The notes beneath the pieces are model-generated. The model made no database searches. It was given only the letters and a program-made list of their open reading frames with translations, and was not told where the DNA came from. 64,000 nt of DNA from Bacteroidetes bacterium 46-16 (GTDB lineage: Bacteria > Bacteroidota > Bacteroidia > Chitinophagales > Chitinophagaceae): contig MKUN01000031.1 of the NCBI GenBank assembly GCA_001897835.1, positions 1 through 64,000 on the forward strand. Direction: 5' to 3'. Shown here in pieces: positions 1 to 9,068 of the stretch (the stretch's first letter is position 1; each line of letters begins with the position of its first letter). A program made the position numbers and the translations under genes.

Positions 1-599
1 TCTTCCTGACCACCTCACACGATGGTACAGGAAGTATTACCGCAGCATTCACACCCATACGCATCGTATGTCAGAACACGCTGAACGCTGCACTCGGCAA
101 TATGTCCAACGTGATACGCATCCGTCATACATCGGGAGCAAAGCAGCGTTTGGAAGATGCCCACAGGGTCATGGGACTGGCAAACACATTAAGTGTACAA
201 CTGGAGGGCATATTCAACCAATGGACAAAGGTGCGTATTACGGATGCCGAAGTAAAGAAACTCATACAACTGGCATTATGCCCTAACAAGGAAACATTGG
301 ACGTACTCAAAAAAGGTGCAGAGAACGAACTGTCCACCGTATTTAAAAATACGGTAGAAGATGCCTTCGCCTATGCTATGATAGCAGATACGCAACAGAT
401 GGACACCACCAAAGGAACACTGTTCGGTGCATACAATGCGGTGACAGGTTACTATCAGAATGTACGCAGTTACAAGGATGATGAAACCAAACTGCAATCC
501 ATAGTCATGGGTGGCACGGCACAGAACAAGGCACGGAAAGCCTTTGAACTGTGTACCTCCTTTGCGCAGGATGGCAGCGATATGCTCCTGTTTAATTAA
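1..599 (+). CDS. DUF932 family protein, 5' end outside window
   Basis: The reading frame is open from base 3 and stops at 597-599; the ORF track lists only the part after an internal Met at 102. The visible N-terminal residues include 'FTPIRIVCQNTL', which matches the DUF932 pattern, a family of unknown function common on plasmids and integrative elements and often beside PRTRC genes. About 199 residues are visible. They are mostly helical and polar, with no signal peptide or membrane segment. A strong hairpin follows the stop, so the gene probably ends its transcription unit. The family assignment comes from this motif and from the PRTRC context. Confidence 0.75.
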   Translation, partial: FLTTSHDGTGSITAAFTPIRIVCQNTLNAALGNMSNVIRIRHTSGAKQRLEDAHRVMGLANTLSVQLEGIFNQWTKVRITDAEVKKLIQLALCPNKETLDVLKKGAENELSTVFKNTVEDAFAYAMIADTQQMDTTKGTLFGAYNAVTGYYQNVRSYKDDETKLQSIVMGGTAQNKARKAFELCTSFAQDGSDMLLFN

Positions 600-606
600 T
601 GAACCC

Positions 607-634
607 ATAGAAGCCGTCTGCGGACGGCTTCTAT
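607..634 (+). terminator. Hairpin after DUF932 gene
   Basis: A perfect 12-bp stem, ATAGAAGCCGTC / GACGGCTTCTAT, with a TGCG loop, starts 8 bases after the DUF932 stop. It is followed by an A-rich rather than T-rich tract, so it is a terminator-like hairpin rather than a textbook intrinsic terminator. Confidence 0.6.
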
Positions 635-649
635 ATAAAACCATCGGTC

Positions 650-922
650 ATGACGATTTGCTATAAATGGGACTTTACCGTGTTCATCATCCGCAAGAGC
701 GGGAGAAAGCATAAGACACACAGCATAGTCGCTTTGGGTTGTACTTATTCGATATCGCATTTTGACATGATGCTGACATTGAAGAAACGCAGGGCAACAT
801 TGGTATCGGTGGTAAAAGTGCGGGTGATGGAGGTAGCATTCGCACTGGACGACAATGCACAGTTTATCAGGCGCACACTGGCGGACGGTATGCCCGATAT
901 ACCTGAAAATCTAAATCTGTAA
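650..922 (+). CDS. Small hypothetical protein (PRTRC region)
   Basis: A 90-residue ORF with an ATG start lies between the hairpin and the next small gene, on the same strand as the PRTRC block. It is basic in its first half, with a 'RKSGRKHKTH' patch, and acidic at the end. No membrane segment, signal peptide or recognisable domain is visible. Spacing to the next gene is 18 bases, which fits a co-transcribed set of small accessory genes. I do not recognise the family, and it could be a chance ORF, although no competing frame is better. Confidence 0.45.
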   Translation: MTICYKWDFTVFIIRKSGRKHKTHSIVALGCTYSISHFDMMLTLKKRRATLVSVVKVRVMEVAFALDDNAQFIRRTLADGMPDIPENLNL

Positions 923-940
923 CAAGTAAAATAAAATACG

Positions 941-1318
941 ATGAAATCTTTAGAGCAATCAGTAAACGTAGAAAAAGCAAGGCTGCTGCATGAACTGTTC
1001 CCACAGGAAATACCTGCTTTACTGGCTTATGCTGACAAGCTGTGTATGACCATACAGGAAGAAGAACAGCTATTGCGGACTAAATGGGATAACGGGCTGT
1101 TCACGGTGGAAGCATGGCTGTCCTTTGTAAAAGAGATAGGCAATAAGATACATAGATACGGTGGGCGTTTATATACGCACAGCAGGCTATTTGCCGACCA
1201 GTTGTTTGACGGTTATCTCGCCCTGTATATGGTGCATTGCCTGACCCTGTACACAACGATAAGGCAGCACGATAACCACAAGTTCGTACAGGCCATTAAT
1301 TTATTGTTTCATCCTTAA
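941..1318 (+). CDS. Hypothetical protein of the PRTRC locus
   Basis: A 125-residue soluble, mainly helical protein starting 'MKSLEQSVNVEKARLL'. It lies in line with the downstream small genes, with a gap of only 11 bases to the next. There is no signal peptide or recognisable catalytic motif. The regular spacing and shared strand with the PRTRC genes suggest it belongs to the same mobile-element module. Function unknown. Confidence 0.6.
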   Translation: MKSLEQSVNVEKARLLHELFPQEIPALLAYADKLCMTIQEEEQLLRTKWDNGLFTVEAWLSFVKEIGNKIHRYGGRLYTHSRLFADQLFDGYLALYMVHCLTLYTTIRQHDNHKFVQAINLLFHP

Positions 1319-1329
1319 CCATAGCAATC

Positions 1330-1668
1330 ATGACACGTTCTAATCTTCATATCGAACTGAGCAACGGCACATCCCTGATATGTGTTGCCGATAGCAGCAG
1401 CGCACCCGAACAGGGATATATCGTGGAGTCGCTCATTCAGCCCTTGTTATCCCTGAATAACAGCGAACAGGAACTCCTGTTACTTCAGGAGCATTGTACA
1501 ATGAATGACAGGCGCACCAACGCCACCTACCGATACACGATAAACCTTATCACCAAAGAAGTGCGGTTTTTCGAGGAGCAGTACGACTATGGCAAAGACA
1601 GGTTCCGAAGAGGAAAGGATATAACACAACGCTACGAGGATTATATAAAGACGATTGATAACAACTAA
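1330..1668 (+). CDS. Hypothetical protein of the PRTRC locus
   Basis: A 112-residue soluble protein with no recognisable domain. The C-terminal third is rich in Tyr, Arg and Asp ('YDYGKDRFRRGKD'). It is separated by 11 bases from each neighbour, so it is most likely co-transcribed with the small genes either side. Function unknown. Confidence 0.6.
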   Translation: MTRSNLHIELSNGTSLICVADSSSAPEQGYIVESLIQPLLSLNNSEQELLLLQEHCTMNDRRTNATYRYTINLITKEVRFFEEQYDYGKDRFRRGKDITQRYEDYIKTIDNN

Positions 1669-1679
1669 AGCAGTACAAG

Positions 1680-1913
1680 ATGAAAACGCTCATAGAATTA
1701 TTGCATCACACGTCCTATCCAATACTATTCTTTATAGGCTTAGGTATCAGGCTAATCGTGGGTATGCGCCAGTTCAACCGCAGGGGCTTGGGTGGCTTGC
1801 AGCACTTCAGTAACTATTTCGTAGGGCTGATAACCCTGTCCGTTGAATGGGCGTTGAAGTGGATAGCCTTAATCCTTATGCTGTGGGGACTAATTGGATG
1901 GCTATTCAAATGA
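1680..1913 (+). CDS. Small two-helix membrane protein
   Basis: A 77-residue protein with a hydrophobic segment near residues 14-28 ('YPILFFIGLGIRLIVG') and another near residues 56-76, joined by a basic Gly-rich stretch. It is probably an inner-membrane protein with two spans. It precedes the PRTRC-E gene on the same strand. Function unknown; similar small membrane proteins occur on Bacteroidota mobile elements. Confidence 0.6.
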   Translation: MKTLIELLHHTSYPILFFIGLGIRLIVGMRQFNRRGLGGLQHFSNYFVGLITLSVEWALKWIALILMLWGLIGWLFK

Positions 1914-1974
1914 AATGGTACAGGATAAAACGATACAGGACAGCAAGAGAATTTTTAACGTAAAAACAAGAACA

Positions 1975-2640
1975 ATGGAAGCAACGAATTTTTTCAGCAG
2001 CGTAGCTGCAATGAACATAACAGGTGACCTGCACATCACCATACGTAAAGGCGCAGCTGCTAATTGGGTGGTATCGGTGATGCTCAACAACGAACAATGC
2101 GGGGACGATGCAAGAAAACTCATCCCCTCGCTGAACCTGAAAGGCACAGCCGAAGAACTGGACAACGGTTTTTTTGGGCAGATAACCACACCCATAGAAA
2201 CCGCATCGGGATTAATGGTCAATATGGAAGCCTATATGAAGCAGATGGAAGTAGCCAAAAAGCAATCGGCAATGGAAAAAGAGAAAGCCGATAAGGAGAA
2301 AAAGGAAAAAGAGGCAAAGGATAAGAAGTATAAAGAAGCCATGCAGAAAGTGGATGAACTGGAAAAGGAAGGCAAGTTCAGGGACGCATGGATGAAAGTA
2401 CCCGAACCTGCCGAATATCCTGAACAGGCAGAGGCATTACGTAAACGTAAATCAGCCCTTGCAGCCAAATTCGCACCCGACCTCTTTGGAGCGGAGACAA
2501 CACCTGTAGCGGTACAACCTCAGCAGGAGCAGGAGCAGCAGCAGCAGCCTGCAACACCTGACGAAGAAGTACCTGATGAAGAGGTAGAAGAAGAACAGGA
2601 AAAAGATTACGAAATGGAAGAAGATGATGATAACAAATAA
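1975..2640 (+). CDS. PRTRC system protein E
   Basis: The ORF track starts this frame at 1894, inside the upstream membrane gene; the Met at 1975 ('MEATNFFSSVAAMNI') gives a natural 221-residue protein. It has a compact N-terminal domain of about 85 residues ('GDLHITIRKGA'), then a Lys/Glu-rich coiled-coil-like stretch, then a very acidic Gln/Glu/Asp tail. This layout, directly before PRTRC-C, fits PRTRC protein E. PRTRC is a gene set on plasmids and integrative elements named for its ParB-related and ThiF-related members; its biochemical role is unknown. Confidence rests largely on gene order. Confidence 0.7.
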   Translation: MEATNFFSSVAAMNITGDLHITIRKGAAANWVVSVMLNNEQCGDDARKLIPSLNLKGTAEELDNGFFGQITTPIETASGLMVNMEAYMKQMEVAKKQSAMEKEKADKEKKEKEAKDKKYKEAMQKVDELEKEGKFRDAWMKVPEPAEYPEQAEALRKRKSALAAKFAPDLFGAETTPVAVQPQQEQEQQQQPATPDEEVPDEEVEEEQEKDYEMEEDDDNK

Positions 2641-2652
2641 AAATGATGAACC

Positions 2653-2871
2653 ATGTTAGTAGCAAAACAGTTAGACAGGATATTCCTGTTACAGGAGAAC
2701 GGAACAGACATCAGGCTCACAGACCCTGAACCTTTATGGAGCGTGGAGGCGGTGATGAATTTCTACGCCAATACTTACCCCATACTGGCTACTGCCAAAA
2801 TATCCGCACCACGCATCGAGGACGATGCCGTACAGTATCGCTTTGAAAGTGTCATAGGTACAAAGGGTTAA
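2653..2871 (+). CDS. PRTRC system protein C
   Basis: A 72-residue protein ('MLVAKQLDRIFLL...') matching the length and style of PRTRC protein C: a short beta-rich start, 'LTDPEP', and a 'YANTYPILATAKI' segment. It lies 12 bases after the E gene and 17 bases before the F gene, in the usual order. No catalytic motif is visible. Function unknown beyond membership in the system. Confidence 0.75.
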   Translation: MLVAKQLDRIFLLQENGTDIRLTDPEPLWSVEAVMNFYANTYPILATAKISAPRIEDDAVQYRFESVIGTKG

Positions 2872-2888
2872 TCTTAAACTTTTAAGCA

Positions 2889-4064
2889 ATGGAATATGCA
2901 ACAGCAACATATCATATCGGGTACAATCCAAAGATCCAAACAGCCAAGACAAAGAAAGCTGCACCAGCAGGTCAGCGCATTTACGGACTGGATGCAACGC
3001 ACAAGGGACGCAGCCGAAACAGCAGGCAACAAGCTGAAGTCCGTCCCGCAGCAGATGTTGCCAATGGTTTTCTAAAGACCATCTTTCTGCCCAAACTGGA
3101 AACAATGAAAACGGTGGCAGATGATACAGCCATACAAAAAACAGAGGACGATTTTTATCGTTCCCTGTGCAGGCTCTCCCAACATTATGAAGGGTTTGAA
3201 CCTACGGACACAAGGACTTTCGGCTATCCCTACAATATGGCTTTGTCTATTTGGGAAGCGGAGAACCACCTGAAACGAAAAGTGAAGGACTGGAGCAGCC
3301 TGCGTTTGGTACAGGATGATAAGGGTAAGACTTTCTTTATTACGGAACATCGTTACGACACAGGCACAAACCTGTATTACATACCTGTCATCCCGCTGTA
3401 CAGGATGCTCCGAAACAGGAAGACCCGAAAGACCGCCTGTTTATTGTTATCCGTATGCAGCTACCTGTACCATATTGCCGATATACCTTATTACCGACAG
3501 GAAGGGACACACCTGTATTGGGAATATGAAATGATAAAAGACTGGATAGAACAGGATGATGATAAGAGTGAAGAAGACTGCCGTATCGGGGAACTGGCGA
3601 TAGCAGAATGGGTAGGCGACTGCATGGAACGCAAGCTGTTCAACCGTAAGAACCTTGAGGTATTGGCGCAGCGTATCAGGGCATTCCAACCCGTAAATCA
3701 ATATGAACTGGAGTGTTTGCAGGTGGCACAGCAGGCACTCAGCCTGTACACTGACTATCCCGCCACCAATGTATTTGAACACGGCAGTTACGGACGTTAT
3801 GATGAAGAACAGGAGGATGAAGTGATACGGATGGACAAATACATATCCTTTGTAGCTACTACCAAAGGCTGGCTATACGAAACCCTTGCGGACTGTATCA
3901 ATAACGAGTTCAACGAATATGGGGAAATGGAAGAACCTGTGATAGAGCAACAGTTTGACGGTACAGCCCCGACAAGCGACAACCTTACATTCGAGCATAA
4001 ACTGTTTACGCTCATGGACGACCTCTGCTACCTTCTGAATAACAATTTAAATGAACAGCCATGA
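2889..4064 (+). CDS. PRTRC system protein F
   Basis: A 391-residue soluble protein with a basic, low-complexity N-terminus of about 60 residues, then a large folded region rich in aromatic residues. It has no membrane segments or recognisable catalytic motifs. Size and position between PRTRC-C and PRTRC-B support calling it PRTRC protein F. It ends in an ATGA overlap with the B gene, indicating translational coupling. The biochemical role is unknown. Confidence 0.7.
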   Translation: MEYATATYHIGYNPKIQTAKTKKAAPAGQRIYGLDATHKGRSRNSRQQAEVRPAADVANGFLKTIFLPKLETMKTVADDTAIQKTEDDFYRSLCRLSQHYEGFEPTDTRTFGYPYNMALSIWEAENHLKRKVKDWSSLRLVQDDKGKTFFITEHRYDTGTNLYYIPVIPLYRMLRNRKTRKTACLLLSVCSYLYHIADIPYYRQEGTHLYWEYEMIKDWIEQDDDKSEEDCRIGELAIAEWVGDCMERKLFNRKNLEVLAQRIRAFQPVNQYELECLQVAQQALSLYTDYPATNVFEHGSYGRYDEEQEDEVIRMDKYISFVATTKGWLYETLADCINNEFNEYGEMEEPVIEQQFDGTAPTSDNLTFEHKLFTLMDDLCYLLNNNLNEQP

Positions 4065-4777
4065 ACGATATAAGAGAGAACATCGGCACATTATACCATC
4101 CCAAAGCTGCACTGGTCATCTATGAAGCAGCAGGTAACAAAAGTGATTGTTATGTGGAATGTTTTGACATGGACAAACAGGGGCATCCTATCAATGCACA
4201 TCCTCTGAATATCAAGGAAGCGCAGCAACTGGCGAAAGCACTCAACACCGCAACCGAAGGGAATAAAGCTTTCCTGAAGCCTACAGGCATCATGGCAAAT
4301 AATGTCCTGTATATTGACCCTTCGCCCAACGGCTTTGTCATGTGGTACACGAAAGCAACAAGGAAACAACTGTTTTTCGTGGAAAACCTCGGCATACCCA
4401 ATGGCATGGCTGCCATACCCTCCCTGTTATGGGTAGCGGATAAACAGAAGCTGCATATCTACGCCCTGAAAACGGACAGGAAACCCACAGCAACTACAGC
4501 CCTGTATCATGCGCCTTTCTTCAATGTCTATGCGGAAGGTAATGTCTGCATGGGTACGGTGGATGTAAACATCCGCAATTCGGCATCACTGGAAGAATTT
4601 ACCACAGCATGGGAGCGCTATTTCTTTAACAGCTATTTCAGCCATCTGATGCAGCACCACAACCCCGTACAGGGTAACTGTGTCAGCCTGTGGAAAAAGC
4701 TGTCTGGGACAAACGAGGCATTCCCGAAAGAAGTATTAAGAAAAACGAACAGAACGGTTAAAAGCATTTTAAGATGA
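4061..4777 (+). CDS. PRTRC system protein B
   Basis: A 238-residue protein containing 'FVMWYTKATRKQLFF', a pattern I associate with PRTRC protein B, and 'SLLWVADKQKLHIYALKT'. It is coupled to both neighbours by 4-base ATGA overlaps, upstream with F and downstream with ThiF. No membrane spans or signal peptide. Its molecular activity is not established. Confidence 0.78.
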   Translation: MNDIRENIGTLYHPKAALVIYEAAGNKSDCYVECFDMDKQGHPINAHPLNIKEAQQLAKALNTATEGNKAFLKPTGIMANNVLYIDPSPNGFVMWYTKATRKQLFFVENLGIPNGMAAIPSLLWVADKQKLHIYALKTDRKPTATTALYHAPFFNVYAEGNVCMGTVDVNIRNSASLEEFTTAWERYFFNSYFSHLMQHHNPVQGNCVSLWKKLSGTNEAFPKEVLRKTNRTVKSILR

Positions 4778-5577
4778 ACACGAAACTAAAAGTACATTTT
4801 GTGGACAGGGCACTCATAGAGCCAACCAATCCCATAGAGGTGAACCTGATAGGCGCAGGCGGTACAGGCTCCAACGTACTCACAGGGCTGGTGAAAATTA
4901 ACCACGCGCTGACCACGCTCGGACATGCAGGATTGCAGGTGAACCTATGGGATGATGATGTGGTAACGGAAGCCAATTTAGGCAGGCAGTTATTCTTTGA
5001 ATCGGAAACGGGGCTATGTAAAAGTGTTGCCTTAATCAATCGGGTCAACAGGTGTTTCGGTATGAACTGGAAAGCGCAGGCAGAAAAGTTTCAACGCACG
5101 GAATTAGGCAGGCTGCCTGAACAGGCAATGGCGACGATCTATATCTCCTGTGTGGATAGCGTAGCGGCCCGTTTTGAGATAGCGAACATGCTGCGCAGCC
5201 TGTCAGGAGAAAGGTTGTACCGCAGCCAGCCTAAATACTGGATGGACTTCGGTAACAGCCAGTGTACAGGGCAAGTGCTGCTATCCACTATCGGGAAGAT
5301 ACATCAGCCTCATTCCGAGAAATTTGAGACCGTAGCCGAGCTGCCATTTGTTACGGATATGTATGGCGACCTGCTGAAACAATCCGAAGATAGCGACCCG
5401 ACACCAAGCTGCTCACTTGCTGAAGCACTGGAGAAACAAGACCTGTTTATCAATCCGTCACTGGCACAGATGGGATGTTCTCTGCTCTGGAACTTATTCC
5501 GCAATGCTGTGACAGAGAACAAGGGCTTTTTTCACAACTTGGAGACCTTCGTCACACAGCCTATAAAAGTAGGCTAA
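4774..5577 (+). CDS. PRTRC system ThiF-family (E1-like) protein
   Basis: A 267-residue E1/ThiF/MoeB-type protein. The Rossmann nucleotide-binding loop 'LIGAGGTGSNVLTGL' is near residues 25-39, followed by 'LWDDDVVTEANLGRQLFF', the Asp/Arg pattern of E1-like adenylating enzymes. These enzymes adenylate a partner C-terminus or activate a carboxylate; the PRTRC substrate is unknown. It is the last gene of the PRTRC block and overlaps B by ATGA. No complete pair of Zn-binding CxxC motifs is evident. The PRTRC-A, -D and ParB-like members are not in this window and may lie upstream. Confidence 0.9.
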   Translation: MNTKLKVHFVDRALIEPTNPIEVNLIGAGGTGSNVLTGLVKINHALTTLGHAGLQVNLWDDDVVTEANLGRQLFFESETGLCKSVALINRVNRCFGMNWKAQAEKFQRTELGRLPEQAMATIYISCVDSVAARFEIANMLRSLSGERLYRSQPKYWMDFGNSQCTGQVLLSTIGKIHQPHSEKFETVAELPFVTDMYGDLLKQSEDSDPTPSCSLAEALEKQDLFINPSLAQMGCSLLWNLFRNAVTENKGFFHNLETFVTQPIKVG

Positions 5578-5961
5578 GCCCTCCCAGGGCGGCGCATCGG
5601 CCATCCTTCCTACGGAGGAACGCCGCTGCGCGAGAAGCGGTGCAGCCCCTTGCCCGGAATCGGATCATTCACTATATATGCTCGGCCATCCGCTTCCAGG
5701 CAACAGGCTGCGGCATTATTAATTTTCCAGCGTTAGACTGCTTCAATGGCAATATTTTCTACTAGCTCAAACAGAATGCCGGATTAAAAAATCGTTGGCT
5801 TTTACATTATATTAATCTGTACCACTATATATAATGTTAAATATTTCAAACTGATTTTATTGTCAAGTTTATTTAAGTAACGTATTGAATTTTCTAGTAA
5901 GGTTATATCTGTCGTATATTCTCATTCGAGCAATTCTTAATTTCTTCCGAATTTTGGATGT
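5578..5961. other. Intergenic stretch between PRTRC block and cargo
   Basis: 384 bases without a convincing gene. The first 150 bases are GC-rich ('cctacggaggaacgccgctg'), then composition switches to AT-rich before the TonB receptor. The 96-residue ORF 5475-5765 starts inside the ThiF gene and has no family look, so I left it out. The abrupt composition change suggests a junction between the backbone and inserted cargo. No clear promoter was found. Confidence 0.4.
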
Positions 5962-8361
5962 ATGTATAAACTATCACTCACTTTATTCCTGCTTCCTGTC
6001 TTATGCAACGCCCAATACTATCAAACGCTGAGGGGCACAATTGTGGATAAGGACTCCAAAGCTGCACTGGTGGGTGTGAGCGTATGCATAACTGATGTCC
6101 ATCCATCCCTGAAGACAGTAACGGATAGCAACGGCAATTATGTTATTTACAAGCTTCCAACAGGAACACACACAATACTTATAAATCAACAGGGGTATCA
6201 ACAGTTGACGCTTGTCAATGTGCTGGTAACATCTGCAAAGGAAGTAATAGTACCCATCGAAATGGAAGGAAATGTGATAAAGTTGGACGAAATAACCATA
6301 GCATATAAACAGGAGCATGTCAATAATATGGCTATCGTAAGCAGCAGAACTTTTGATGTACAGGAAACGGAACGCTACGCGGGAAGCCGAGCAGACCCCG
6401 CACGCATGGCATCAAATTTTGCTGGGGTTCAAGGTGGTGACGACTCACGTAATGATCTTATAATCCGGGGGAATTCACCGCAGGGTGTTTTATGGCGTCT
6501 GGAAGGTGTCGATATACCTAATCCTAATCATTTTGCTATTGCAGGTACCTCGGGTGGACCTGTTAGCATGTTAAATAATAAAACGCTTGCCAATAGTGAT
6601 TTCTTCACGGGCGCATTCCCCTCCGAATATGGGAATGCCGTAGGTGGCGTATTTGATCTGCGGCTCCGCAATGGGAATAATGACCGCTATGAATTTACAG
6701 GTCAATTAGGCTTCCTGGGAACAGAAATCGTTGCTGAAGGACCTGTCTCAAAGAAAAAGGGCTCATCTTTTTTGCTTAGTTATCGATACTCCACTCTGAA
6801 AATATTCAGCGGACTAAATATTCCAATCGGGACTAGCTCAATACCAAATTATCAGGACGCTACCTTTAAGCTGAATTTTCCAATCGGAAAGAAATCAGAT
6901 ATAGCGGTCTTTGGTATAGGAGGATTAAGCAAAATTAACCTTATTGTAAGCACACTTACTGACCCTACACCGCAGTTATATGGACAGTCGGACAGAGATC
7001 AATATTTTTCATCAAACACCGGAATAATAGGAACTTCTTTCAGTCATGCTTTTAACAAGACTAGTTTCATGAAAATAGTTATCGCAGAAACCGGCAGCGA
7101 GATAACAGGTGTCAATGATAAGGTTTTTCGGGATGCAACATTTAAAGTAGACTCGTTAAAACGGATTTTAGGTTATGATTTTTCAGTTGCAGCTACTGTA
7201 ATGCACTGGCATCTAAGTAAAAAACTCTCACCACGTCATACTATTTCAGGCGGGATAATTAACAACTATTATCACTTGAGTCTTCAGGATAGCTCAAGAG
7301 AATACCCGACATCAAGGCAAGACTGGCAACTCAGGGAAAATTTTAAAGGAGGGACTAATCTTGCACAGGCCTATCTTCAGTATAAATTTAAACCGTCAGA
7401 AACACTTATCCTTACTGCGGGGATACATGGCCAATATCTGGCTTTGAACGGAGCAACATCCATGGAGCCTCGTGTGGCAGTCAGATGGGCTTTAAGCAGC
7501 AGCGCAATTTTAACTGCTGGATATGGATTACACAGCCAGATGTTGCCTATGTATCAATATTATGCCTACCAGCCTGGCACCAGGAATAGGACTAATGAAG
7601 ATATAAGCTTTATCCGCAGCCACCATTTTGTAATCGGATATTACCGATCTATAGCCCATGATTTACATTTGCATATAGAAACCTATTACCAGTACCTTTT
7701 CAACGTACCTATAGAAATCCGTACGGGGTCATCTTATTCCGCGCTGGATGAAGGAGCCACCTACTCCAGGTATTTTCCGGGTACTTTGGCCGATAGGGGA
7801 ACTGGATATAATTACGGCGCAGAACTGACGGCGGAGAAAAAGTTCAGTCGTGGATTTTATATATTGTTTACCGGCTCCCTATTTGATTCTAAAGCGAAAG
7901 GTAATGACGGCATATATCGCAATACAGACTTTAATAGCCATTATGCAACAAATCTCCTCGGAGGTTATGAAAGAAAATTGGGCAGGAAATGCACATTGAT
8001 AACTGGATTAAAATGTACCTACCTCGGACGGAAACACTATACACCTCCGGATGTTGCCGCTTCGAACGCGTACGGAGATATCGTAGTAATAGATAGCCTT
8101 CGTAATTCTCAACATTTTAAACCGTATTTCCGGTTAGACCTCAAGCTTGGGTTGCGTTTCAATGCTAAGAAATTGACACATGAACTCGGGCTGGATATCA
8201 TCAATCTGACAAATACCAGGAATGTGTTAACATTGACCTACAGCTCAGACCTGGCTGCAAAAGGATCCGCAGATCCTTTCTATTACCAATACCAATTAGG
8301 CCTTTTACCCATATTCTATTATCGTATTGATTTGGGTATCTCCCGACATAAAGAAATTTAA
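5962..8361 (+). CDS. TonB-dependent receptor with carboxypeptidase-regulatory-like domain
   Basis: A 799-residue outer-membrane protein. A signal peptide occupies about residues 1-17 ('LFLLPVLCNA'). A CarboxypepD_reg-like fold covers roughly 22-105 ('LRGTIVDKDSKAALVGVSV'), then the TonB plug ('DLIIRGNSPQGVLWRLEGV') and a long beta-barrel. It probably takes up or binds a substrate using proton-motive force through TonB. The metal-related neighbours suggest a metal or metallophore ligand, but that is inference. Homologues of this short type (about 800 residues) without a SusD partner are common in Bacteroidota, and no SusD gene is adjacent. Confidence 0.88.
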   Translation: MYKLSLTLFLLPVLCNAQYYQTLRGTIVDKDSKAALVGVSVCITDVHPSLKTVTDSNGNYVIYKLPTGTHTILINQQGYQQLTLVNVLVTSAKEVIVPIEMEGNVIKLDEITIAYKQEHVNNMAIVSSRTFDVQETERYAGSRADPARMASNFAGVQGGDDSRNDLIIRGNSPQGVLWRLEGVDIPNPNHFAIAGTSGGPVSMLNNKTLANSDFFTGAFPSEYGNAVGGVFDLRLRNGNNDRYEFTGQLGFLGTEIVAEGPVSKKKGSSFLLSYRYSTLKIFSGLNIPIGTSSIPNYQDATFKLNFPIGKKSDIAVFGIGGLSKINLIVSTLTDPTPQLYGQSDRDQYFSSNTGIIGTSFSHAFNKTSFMKIVIAETGSEITGVNDKVFRDATFKVDSLKRILGYDFSVAATVMHWHLSKKLSPRHTISGGIINNYYHLSLQDSSREYPTSRQDWQLRENFKGGTNLAQAYLQYKFKPSETLILTAGIHGQYLALNGATSMEPRVAVRWALSSSAILTAGYGLHSQMLPMYQYYAYQPGTRNRTNEDISFIRSHHFVIGYYRSIAHDLHLHIETYYQYLFNVPIEIRTGSSYSALDEGATYSRYFPGTLADRGTGYNYGAELTAEKKFSRGFYILFTGSLFDSKAKGNDGIYRNTDFNSHYATNLLGGYERKLGRKCTLITGLKCTYLGRKHYTPPDVAASNAYGDIVVIDSLRNSQHFKPYFRLDLKLGLRFNAKKLTHELGLDIINLTNTRNVLTLTYSSDLAAKGSADPFYYQYQLGLLPIFYYRIDLGISRHKEI

Positions 8362-8580
8362 TTGAAGTAATAAGTGTGGATAATTTTGCTAGGATAAGTT
8401 TTTGGGAGACGTATCCACTAACTAAAGAATGGGCTAAAACTGGAACAGTCTTAACCAGGCGCTGACTGTACAAAAGCCCCCAATTTATATTGTAGTAAAG
8501 CGCAATGTATTGAATGCTGATAAATTGTAGTAAATTTATAGGGGACATTCAAGTAAAAGAACAGGGAACAGCCGCTTTTT

Positions 8581-8610
8581 TTTGTTTTAAGAAGGAAAAC
8601 ATTAATTTTG
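8581..8610 (+). promoter_or_regulatory. Bacteroidota-type promoter for HYC_CC_PP gene
   Basis: TTTG at 8581-8584, an 18-base spacer and TAATTTTG at 8603-8610 match the Bacteroidota -33/-7 consensus (TTTG...TAnnTTTG). The promoter lies inside the ORF-track version of the downstream gene, which argues for a later start codon (TTG at 8625). Confidence 0.7.
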
Positions 8611-8624
8611 GTTATTGTATTTCG

Positions 8625-9020
8625 TTGAAGAAAATTGTTTCCATATTACTGATTACGCTGCTTGCCGCAAATATTAGCGGTACATGGATATCATATCACT
8701 ATTGCGGTAAAATTCTTCAATATTTTTCCTTCAACGGTCATAAGAAAAAAAGCAGTTGTTGCTGTGGGGGCACACAAAAAAAGAAGGGCTGTTGTAAAAC
8801 GCAGCATTGCAAAATAAAGATTGATGACAATCAATCCATGGCTAAGCAACTGCAGTTTGAAGAGCAGTTTTCTCTTGCTGCCCTCGTTGTGCCAAATATT
8901 CAAATCTTTCAAAATCAGGTGAGAGCCTTCGATGTCTCTTATATCGTCCCTCTTGCACATGCGCCTCCATTAATACAAACGGTACGGCTCCACGTATTAC
9001 ACCAGCAGTTTTTAATTTGA
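8625..9020 (+). CDS. HYC_CC_PP-type small exported protein
   Basis: The track starts at 8514, but the promoter at 8581-8610 and the signal peptide argue for TTG at 8625 ('LKKIVSILLITLLAANISG'), giving 131 residues. After the signal peptide come 'YHYCG', then Cys clusters 'SSCCCGG' and 'GCCKTQHC', and near the end 'APPLIQT'. This His-Tyr-Cys ... Cys-Cys ... Pro-Pro arrangement defines a small Bacteroidota family usually found with copper or metal genes. A periplasmic metal-binding or chaperone role is plausible but unproven. A similar protein is encoded at 36814. Confidence 0.7.
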   Translation: MKKIVSILLITLLAANISGTWISYHYCGKILQYFSFNGHKKKSSCCCGGTQKKKGCCKTQHCKIKIDDNQSMAKQLQFEEQFSLAALVVPNIQIFQNQVRAFDVSYIVPLAHAPPLIQTVRLHVLHQQFLI

Positions 9021-9032
9021 TTTTTTGCTTTC

Positions 9033-9055
9033 CCCGCAGATGTCCTCTTTGCGGG
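9033..9055 (+). terminator. Terminator-like hairpin after HYC_CC_PP gene
   Basis: CCCGCA at 9033-9038 pairs with TGCGGG at 9050-9055 around an 11-base loop, followed by ATTTGG. It lies 13 bases after the stop codon. Confidence 0.5.
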
Positions 9056-9068
9056 ATTTGGCGTGTTT

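Noticed and set aside
5475-5765. 96-residue ORF running out of the ThiF gene
   Set aside because: Starts inside ThiF in another frame, has no family-like pattern and ends in AT-rich DNA; treated as chance.
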